The notes beneath the pieces were generated by a model. It made no database searches and was not told the DNA's origin. It was given only the letters and a program-made list of their open reading frames with translations. The position numbers and the translations under genes are program-made. DNA of 5,703 bases, taken from contig JAGYNW010000144.1 of NCBI GenBank assembly GCA_018399915.1, positions 1 to 5,703 on the forward strand, in the 5' to 3' direction. The DNA comes from Candidatus Omnitrophota bacterium. GTDB taxonomy: Bacteria > Omnitrophota > Gorgyraeia > Zapsychrales > Zapsychraceae. Shown one piece after another: positions 1 through 5,703 of this stretch. How positions within the stretch are numbered: the stretch's first letter is position 1; each line of letters begins with the position of its first letter.

Positions 1-177
1 AACTTGCAGCCCGGAATCGTATCCTTGATTATTTGTAATCCTGAAATGCAGCGCGTTTGCCATCTTGGTGACCTTCATCTCCCAGGTTTGATTACCCGCG
101 GTTATCACCACAGGATTGCTGTTATCTAAGGCAATATGCGCGCCTAACCCGTCGTGGGCATCATCAAGGACCGCCTT
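1..177 (-). other. Start of a further module after the isomerase (residues 1843-1901), cut by the window edge
   Basis: After the second DYAMTT motif come 59 residues that are not part of glucose-6-phosphate isomerase. They begin with a helix-like, Asp- and Ala-rich stretch (KAVLDDAHDGLGAH), then appear to form beta strands: PVVITAG, TWEMKVTKM and ALHFRITNNQGYDSG. Alternating polar and hydrophobic residues suggest a small beta-sandwich or the start of a larger domain. I recognise no family. The frame is still open at position 1, so the protein continues beyond. Confidence 0.6.
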
Positions 178-3100
178 GGTGGTCATGGCGTAATCTTCAC
201 CATTGGCTTCGATAAAATCACGCACCATCTTCTTCCCAGCTGCGGAAAGATTAGAAGTTTCTAATTCCGTTAAAGACTTTCTTCCCTCTAAGAAAGGAAG
301 CACATCATTATCCGCCACTTTCTTTCCTAACTGTACACCCCATTGATCAAAAGAAAAAATATTCCAAATCACCCCTTCGGTAAAAATTTGGTGTTCGTAT
401 AGTGCAATCAAATTCCCCAAAGTGCGCGGAGTGATTTGATCGACTAAAATAGATGTCGTCGGTTTATTTCCTGCAAAAGTTCTTTGCGCGGCTTCCCAAT
501 CAATATCCTTGCCTGCGAACTTCGGATCTTCAGCCAACATGGCTTTTACTTCTTCTAAGGTTGCCCCTTTTGCCAAGGCCTCGGTTTGCGCGATAAAATT
601 CGCGAAGAGTTTTGTATTGTGGCCCGGCAAGGCATTGTGGGTTCTCTTGATCCCGATAAAATCGGCAGGAATTAATCGTGTCCCCTGATGAATCAACTGA
701 TAGAACGAATGCTGTCCGTCAGTTCCAGCTGCACCCCAGGCGATTAAACCAGTATTATAATCAACAAAACTGCCATCTCTGGCCGCTGTCTTTCCATTGC
801 TTTCCATAAAGAACTGCTGTGCAAAAGCAGGGAATAAATGCATGTATTGATCATAAGGAAGGATCGCGAAACTTTCCGCGCCTAAGAAATTGCCATACCA
901 TACATTTAATAAGGCTTTTAATACAGCAATATTATCTTCAAAAGATGTTTGCTTGAAATGCTCATCGGCTTCACGGCCCCCTTCGAGAAAATCGATAAAG
1001 TTATCGAATCCAATATAAGCGGCGGTAGAAAGCCCGATTGCTGACCAAACAGAATAACGTCCGCCTACCCAATCCCAAAATTCAAACATATTGTCCGTAT
1101 TGATCCCGAATTCCGAAACCAGTTTTTCCGCGGTGGAAACAGCAACAAAATGTTTTTCAATAACGCTTTCATCGCCTTTATAATGCTCTAACATCCAGTT
1201 TCTGAATGTTTGCGCGTTCTGCATGGTTTCTTGGGTTGTGAAAGATTTGGATGCAATGATCACAAGTGTTTCTTCCGGATCAATGCTCTTCATCAACTCT
1301 GCAGCTGCGGTTCCGTCGATATTGGAAACATAATGGACTTCCATGTCCCCTTGTTGATAAGGTTTTAACGCATCCGAAGCCATTTTTGGCCCTAAATCAG
1401 AACCTCCAATCCCGATATTAACCACATGCTTAATGGTCTTTCCTGTTGCCCCTCTCCACTCACCGGAATGAAGTTTTGCAACAAAGTCTTTCATTTGATT
1501 CAGCACCTTAATAACACCCGGCATTACATCTTGACCGTCGACCATAATAGGACCGTTAGCCGCGATAAGTTCGCCATTTGCGTCACGGGTAATATTTCTT
1601 AAGGCCACATGCAACACCGCGCGGCCTTCTGTTTCATTAATTTTTTCTCCTGAAAACATCTTTTCAATCGCTTCGTCAACGCCAATTTCTTCGGCAAGGT
1701 GGATTAAGGTATCCATTGCTGCTTCGTCGACCAAATTCTTTGAAAAATCCACAAAAACCTGATCGTTAAATGTTTTCCCTAATTTTTCCAACCTTTGCGG
1801 ATCTTGTAACGCTTCCCTTAAATCAAACCGGGTCACATCCGAAGAAAGGGCTTGTAGTCTTTGCCAACTCTGTGTTTGCGTAGGATTCTTCCGTGTGAGA
1901 CCCGTGGTCATGGCATAATCATATTCATTAACCACTTCACGGACAGCTTTAAACAGGTTCTTCTTGCCTTCTACGTCAAGCTCGCCATCATAAGGATAGG
2001 TTACTTCTGCCGTTAACTTAACAATCGGTTCTGTTCCGGAATTTCTCATCAAAACCCAGGCACCGGATTCTAAATAAAGTTTTACTCCGTCTCCGGCTTT
2101 AATGCCAACAACTTTTTCTTGGGGGAACTTGCTACTGAATTCTTTAACTACATACAAATCTTGCAATTCGGTTCCCGCTTCTAATTCACTTAATGTTTGA
2201 TTGAGTAAGGCGGTCATCCCTTCTTTGATCGCGTCTGTTCGTTCAGCATTTTGCAGTTTATCTTCGGTCATATCAAACTTTTTGCCGATCTTTTGTTCCA
2301 GCATATCTTTGAATTCGGCAAGCCCTTTTCCACTGCGGGCCACCATCCAAAGCCCCATCAATCCAATCGCTAAACCATCATCAAACGACTTCATAAATGG
2401 CGCGACGGCTACATGCGCGCTTACCTCTCCTGCAACCAAAAATTTAGGAGTATAAGCTTTCCCTTCTTCCTTTAACTTCGCTTTATGTTTTGTTTCCAGA
2501 TCTACAAACCACTTAAAGCCAACATCCACTTCCTCGTATTTTGCTCCGAGCAAGTCTGCAACCGCTTTGACCATACCACTGGTTGCGATCGTTGTACCTA
2601 ACTCACCTTCTAATCCAATGTCATTCTTCAAAAAGTAAGCTAAGAGACCGACCATATCATTGGCAGAAATAAACTTGCCGCCAAAATCCACAAATCCGAA
2701 TCGGTCCATATCTCCATCGATGGAAAGCCCTAACGCATTTTCTTTGGCTGTTACGGCATCAATCAGTCCTTGATTATAGGGTGCTGAATCCGGCCTCGGA
2801 GCCCCGTTCACTTGTTTGAATTCTGTATCTGTATTGTCCTCATTTATCATCTGATATAAATCATCCCGGCCGGCGTCCTTTGCAAGCTCTGAATAAACTG
2901 CTTCCATATACGCAACGCCGGTTCCTTGCATCGGATCCAATACCAATGTAAATTGTGGATTGCTCTTTAAAAAGTTTACGATATCCTGCCATGCCCCGAT
3001 TTTCTTCATCGTCGGTATGATATAGTCATAAACATATTCTTGGATTGCTTGCTCTTGAGTGATTTCTTCAATTAATCCTGCTTCTTTAGCTACATCGTAA

Positions 3101-5703
3101 TCAAGGTACAAATACGTATTTCTTGCATTAGCCAAATCTGTGGCTTCATCCGTCATGGCTTTGGGCGCCGCGCCACCATGTGGTGGGGAAATTTTAAACC
3201 CAAGATCATCTGCAGGGCTATGGCTGGCAGTATCATTAATAACCCCGGCTGCTTCTTCATCATTCGCAGCCTGAACCGTTACAACCGGTGTTGGCGTTGC
3301 GGCATTGGCGTTGATTTTCGACTTGATACCATTCCCCGCCAAGACAGATGCGGTTTCTCGCGCAAAATTCGGGTTCCCTTCCCGGGTATCAAACGCTTGA
3401 TAAACGACCTTTCCAGGTTCGTTTTTCGCAAAATATTCCGCAGTGCCTTGTGACAATCTTCGGATTAATTCAATATCAAAATTCTTCCCTTTTTGTCCGC
3501 GGTGCCCACTTGTTCCAAATTTCACCGGAACCGTTTCGCCGATATCTTTAACCTCGACGCTTTCCAATAAACCCGCCGAATCCAACGTCCTCCTGCCTTC
3601 GGGAGTTAAAACCGTCATCGCGGAATCATCGCCGCCTCTTTGAGAATTATTCCAATCAATATTAAAACCATGATCCTCAATAAAGCGGATCAGCTCATAT
3701 TCCGTCATATCCGGCTTAATAAACTCCTTCGCCTGAAGGCGCATCCGGTAGACCTGAGGGTCATTCAGCCTGATACTGCGATTATCAATATCCTCTACAG
3801 GTACAGGCATACGAAAGAGAAGATTTTTTATTTTATAAACGTTAACGATCGTCTCAACCAGGGCAGGCGTCAAGCCGGTATCATCCACAATACCCTGGAC
3901 GGTAAGAGGCCCTTTATCCTTGACATATTGTTCCAGATATCTCTGCATTCCAATAGGGATATCCATTTCGCCTGACTTGATCAGATCACGCAGGATTGTC
4001 TGGTCCTTGCTCCGTATCGGTAAAGGATTCTTTAAGCCCTTAGCGACAAGCCCTTTCGCCCTTTCCTCTGCGATGCCCCTCAAGTCATTTAACCATTGTT
4101 TAAGTATCTCTTGCTGCGGGGATGTCAATTCCTGCCCCAAACGACCCTCCCGCAATTTAATCAAATTTGAAGCGACTTGCTTATCAAACTCATTGATACC
4201 AAAACCCTTAAGGGCCTGTATCTTTGTTGTTATCTCCTGAGAAATGGTTTTCCTTGTTTGGGCTTGGGTAAATGTCCCTGCCGTCATGATTTTACCTGCG
4301 GTTTCATCAAATAAACGCTTTCCGAGTTCTTCCTGTTCCTTTTGGCTTTCCTCCGTCTGAAAACTCCACATCTCATAGGCATGCCCTATCTGGGCAATAT
4401 TAAACGGCATTTTCCAATGATACCCCAATTCCCGGATTTCCGTGGATGAGATATCCAATGGTTGTGTGGTTGTCTTTAATTCAATAGGCTTGAGTCCCTT
4501 TTCAACCCAACTTAAACGTTCATTCACATATTCCTGATACAATTCAAGATCTTTAACCGGGACTTCCTCCCCGATCCTCTGATTGAAAATGATGGAAACC
4601 TGTTGCTGATTCTGAAGGTCCTGAAACCCTTCCGTGTTGTCCAGCATATGAAACATGATCTTAGTCGGCACGTCGGGCTCAAAGAACAAGTGATAAAGAA
4701 ATTCCTGAAGAACCGGTTCCGTTATCCCCAACCCTCCCAGATCTTCCAATGCCAAATCTTGAAAATTTTCTCCCACATGATACGGTTGAAACTTCTCCTT
4801 ATTCGCCTTTAAATCATACGTGATGTATCCCTTAATCCTTAGATAATCAATCAGATGTTGCACTTTTTCTTCATTAACTTGCTCGCCGTCCAATATCTCT
4901 TTTTCGTTGAGAAGCTCCATCACTTTTTGGTAACTTTTATGATTTTTAATAACCGCGTAGCGTTTCAAAAGCTCCGTGAAATCTTGCACACCTAAGACTT
5001 TTTTCTTGAGCGCGTAGATGTTCGCGTGATCTGAACCAGCGCCATAATGCGCATTAAGCGGCAAATGCTCGTTGATTTTCAATAATGTAAACAGAACTCT
5101 TTCTCCATCCGCGGTAAGCAACTCAGGAAAATCCCGCATAAGATTCTCTCTTTTAACAAGATCCCCATAAAGGTCATAGACCCTGTCGGTTTCAGGTCCG
5201 CGCACCATCAGGGATGTTAATTTCGGTTTACGGGTAGGGTCACTGTCATCAATGGTTGGGATAAAAATATCCAATCCAAATCTATTTAAAGATTCATATC
5301 CCATCCAAACATGACCGGATTGCCATGGATCACCTTTAAGCGGCCACACCAAAGGATTCAGTGTTTCGCCTTCATCTAAATCAACATCAACAAACGGATC
5401 ATTCTTCGAGGTCCGAATCTTCTTTGCTTCCTGGACATTGATCGTGCCATCTTTCAATTTTCGATCAATGCCTTCTAAATTCGCAACATTCAGCTCATAA
5501 GTTCTTTCGAGAACGTCCCGGACAATTTCTTCTTCGCTCTTCCCGCTTAACCGCACATAAAAGGGCAATAAAGCCATTTTATCTTCCAATATCGAAGAAA
5601 ACTTTTGCGCCATAGGTTTCACCAGCGGATGTCCATTTTCAGACAATTCAGTAAAACGGTTTTGAACTTCATTGTATTGCCGGGCAAACGGTTTCTCATT
5701 TTT
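1..5703 (-). CDS. Internal part of a giant multidomain protein (NTase-like region + phosphoglucomutase + glucose-6-phosphate isomerase)
   Basis: One minus-strand frame is open from position 5703 to position 1 (1901 codons, first AAA, last GTT) with no stop, so both gene ends lie outside the window. Two full-length metabolic enzymes, a phosphoglucomutase and a glucose-6-phosphate isomerase, sit in this frame with conserved catalytic motifs. The flanking segments read as ordinary protein: mixed charged and hydrophobic residues, no low-complexity runs. I see no hydrophobic transmembrane stretch. The true N-terminus, and any signal peptide, is outside. The enzymes imply that at least this part works in the cytoplasm on sugar phosphates. 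No Shine-Dalgarno-like sequence precedes the ATG codons at the module boundaries, so separate translation of the modules is not suggested. The architecture resembles the giant genes known from Omnitrophota; that assignment is inference. Confidence in the open frame is very high, but the total gene length is unknown. Confidence 0.95.
178..195 (-). repeat. Joint motif copy 3, D-Y-A-M-T-T, after the isomerase (residues 1837-1842)
   Basis: GAT TAC GCC ATG ACC ACC follows the last helix of the isomerase (VRDFIEANGE), 575 residues after copy 2. The residues before it also loosely resemble those before copy 2: K-x-V-R-[ED] followed by hydrophobic and acidic positions. It introduces the next, unrecognised segment. 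Confidence 0.6.
196..1911 (-). other. pgi: Glucose-6-phosphate isomerase module, complete, long E. coli-like type
   Basis: This module interconverts glucose-6-phosphate and fructose-6-phosphate in glycolysis and gluconeogenesis. Similarity to E. coli Pgi runs end to end, beginning with NPTQTQSWQ (from residue 1273), close to E. coli NPTQTAAWQ. Other landmarks are VNIGIGGSDLGP (to 1439), SKSFTTQETM, signature 1 DWVGGRYSVWSAIG (1544-1557), MESNGK (1633-1638), GTDGQHSFYQLIHQG and signature 2 FDQWGVQLGKK (1785-1795). The catalytic residues expected from rabbit and E. coli structures are in place: Arg1549, Glu1634, His1665 and Lys1794. Length is about 570 residues, near the usual 549. Three normally invariant positions differ: the WGEPGTN loop reads WGAAGTD, and GVE of signature 2 reads GVQ (Gln1791). 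Since the catalytic residues persist, I expect an active isomerase. It follows the mutase directly. Met1265 (ATG at 1911-1909) would suit a stand-alone start, but the mutase has no stop and there is no Shine-Dalgarno sequence, so this is a true fusion. Confidence 0.96.
1903..1920 (-). repeat. Joint motif copy 2, D-Y-A-M-T-T, between mutase and isomerase (residues 1262-1267)
   Basis: GAT TAT GCC ATG ACC ACG lies exactly at the seam between the end of the mutase (VREVVNEY) and the start of the isomerase (GLTRKNPTQT). It differs from copy 3 at two of 18 bases, both silent third positions. Its ATG could be a relic of a stand-alone isomerase start. Confidence 0.6.
1921..3618 (-). other. pgm: Phosphoglucomutase (alpha-D-phosphohexomutase) module, complete
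   Basis: This module interconverts glucose-1-phosphate and glucose-6-phosphate through a phosphoserine enzyme. All four active-site elements are present and correctly ordered. KFGTSGHRG (residues 728-736) is typical of the E. coli Pgm type. The catalytic serine loop TASHSP has Ser827 as the phosphoserine. The metal loop DGDMDR (996-1001) would bind Mg2+. The sugar-specificity loop is GEVSAH (1092-1097). The phosphate-binding loop is RNSGTEP (1220-1226). GFKWFVD (1062-1068), seen in glucose-specific mutases, is also present. Length is about 566 residues against about 546 for E. coli Pgm, so all four domains should be there. Two oddities: the loop reads SHSP where SHNP is usual (Ser829), and a Lys/Glu-rich insert of about ten residues lies between GFKWFVD and GEVS. 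The module is fused in frame to glucose-6-phosphate isomerase, which uses its product. Met696 would be a natural start for a stand-alone enzyme, but no ribosome binding site is evident before it. Confidence 0.93.
3613..3627 (-). repeat. Joint motif copy 1, D-S-A-M-T, before the mutase module (residues 693-697)
   Basis: GAT TCC GCG ATG ACG encodes DSAMT immediately before the phosphoglucomutase module. It shares D-x-A-M-T with the two later copies but is less similar at the DNA level. It lies in a glycine- and aspartate-rich stretch (RGGDDSAMT), consistent with a flexible joint. Confidence 0.45.
3628..4383 (-). other. Unassigned helical region between the NTase-like module and the mutase (residues 441-692)
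   Basis: I recognise no enzyme here. Residues about 445-500 are rich in Gln, Glu, Lys and Thr and look helical, perhaps coiled-coil. Residues about 500-560 continue as amphipathic helices with many Leu, Lys and Arg. Residues about 575-690 contain an HTH-like stretch and then a proline- and aspartate-bearing piece (MPVPVEDIDN, near 634-643) leading to the acidic RGGDDSAMT joint. Leucine codons change character over residues about 570-690: nearly all are CTN, with TTA absent, unlike the TTA-rich enzyme modules. The region could be a linker or scaffold, or a module too diverged to recognise. Confidence 0.5.
3814..3906 (-). other. HTH-like stretch inside the unassigned region (residues 600-630)
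   Basis: The sequence LTVQGIVDDTGL followed by TPALVETIVNVYKI has the spacing of a helix-turn-helix: a first helix, a DDTGL turn, then a second helix with alternating hydrophobic residues. It is reminiscent of winged-helix domains in which a 'T-V-x-x-I-x-x-x-T-G-L' pattern is common. Whether it binds DNA is unknown. Within a multi-enzyme polypeptide a protein-protein or purely structural role is at least as likely. The pattern is short and common enough to arise by chance. Confidence 0.3.
4384..5361 (-). other. Putative diverged HxGH-type nucleotidyltransferase module (NadD/NMNAT-like), with insert
   Basis: Several landmarks of bacterial nicotinate-nucleotide adenylyltransferase occur in the right order. 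A hydrophobic strand leads into GDPWQSGH (residues 124-131), which lines up position for position with the family's FDPxHxGH, keeping D-P and G-H but with Gln128 in place of the first His. A helix and the strand GLDIFIP (143-149) follow, then a DPTRKP turn (155-160) resembling the PPHKP turn. About 92 residues after the GH comes AGSDH (222-226), like the family's GxD. DISSTEIR (417-424) matches the ISSTxIR phosphate-binding signature. The GSD-to-ISST distance is roughly 195 residues, against about 70 in E. coli NadD by my recollection. That implies an insert of about 125 residues, including a winged-helix-like piece near residues 276-300. NadD makes the dinucleotide precursor of NAD, but the substrate here cannot be told. 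Loss of one catalytic-motif His leaves activity doubtful. The assignment rests on eye-matched motifs only. Confidence 0.42.
5362..5703 (-). other. Unassigned charged, helical segment of the giant protein (residues 1-114)
   Basis: This segment precedes the nucleotidyltransferase-like region. It is rich in Glu, Lys and Asp, with predicted-helix character. One stretch near residues 37-50 reads as an amphipathic or hydrophobic helix (ALLPFYVRLSG), followed by a charged stretch around residues 52-85. Residues 98-108 are acidic (VDVDLDEGE). I recognise no family or catalytic motif. It may be the end of a preceding module cut by the window edge, or an N-terminal extension of the next one. There is no stop, start or ribosome binding site that would separate it from what follows. 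Confidence 0.5.

Noticed and set aside
196..1911. A separate pgi gene starting at the ATG for Met1265
   Set aside because: The mutase reading frame has no stop before it. The preceding bases lack a Shine-Dalgarno-like sequence, and the frame also continues past the normal isomerase end.
2201..2455. Open plus-strand frame of 84 codons
   Set aside because: It is antisense to the conserved mutase (sugar loop and C-terminal domain). Its product is Ser- and Pro-rich with no recognisable domain, and no ribosome binding site stands out.
3151..3165. KAMTD (residues 848-852) as a fourth joint motif
   Set aside because: It lies inside the mutase, just after the catalytic-serine loop, where the family aligns. 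It lacks the D-x-A-M-T spacing and is not at a boundary.
3178..4240. Chain of overlapping plus-strand open frames (3178-3453, 3348-3551, 3443-3643, 3640-3975, 3920-4240)
   Set aside because: They overlap one another in different frames and lie antisense to the mutase N-terminus and the helical region. Codon bias on the coding strand (few TTA and TCA codons) explains the lack of stops. The translations look like nothing known.
4276..4296. GKIMTAG (near residue 473) as a further joint motif
   Set aside because: Only M-T is shared. The Asp and Ala are missing, and no module boundary is visible there.
4603..4812. Plus-strand open frame of 69 codons
   Set aside because: It is antisense to the nucleotidyltransferase-like region, with no start context or domain.

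Overview
The whole window is the inside of one very long protein-coding gene on the minus strand. Read as the reverse complement, a single frame stays open for all 1901 codons, with no stop and no gene boundary at either end. The gene therefore begins beyond position 5703 and ends before position 1. Residue numbers below count from the window's 5703 end; residue n occupies positions 5704-3n to 5706-3n. I see no tRNA, rRNA, CRISPR array, mobile element, promoter or terminator, and no credible gene on the plus strand.

In order of translation, the polypeptide holds: (1) an unassigned charged segment, residues 1-114; (2) a region about 330 residues long that looks like a diverged HxGH-type nucleotidyltransferase (NadD/NMNAT-like), with an extra helical insert; (3) about 250 residues of helical sequence with an HTH-like stretch and no enzyme I recognise; (4) a complete alpha-D-phosphohexomutase (phosphoglucomutase) module, residues about 696-1261; (5) a complete glucose-6-phosphate isomerase module of the long E. 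coli-like type, residues about 1265-1836; (6) the beginning of a further, unrecognised segment, residues 1843-1901.

The two clear enzymes catalyse consecutive steps: glucose-1-phosphate to glucose-6-phosphate to fructose-6-phosphate. They lie in pathway order on one chain. A short D-[S/Y]-A-M-T motif recurs just before the mutase, between the two enzymes, and just after the isomerase, as if it marks the joints between modules.

The organism cannot be named from sequence alone. Very large open frames that string together ordinary metabolic enzymes are a known peculiarity of Candidatus Omnitrophota (Omnitrophica). The moderate GC content and bacterial-type enzymes fit that, so it is my best guess, held with modest confidence. 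The most interesting aspects are the giant multi-enzyme architecture, the recurrent joint motif, and the cryptic nucleotidyltransferase-like module upstream.
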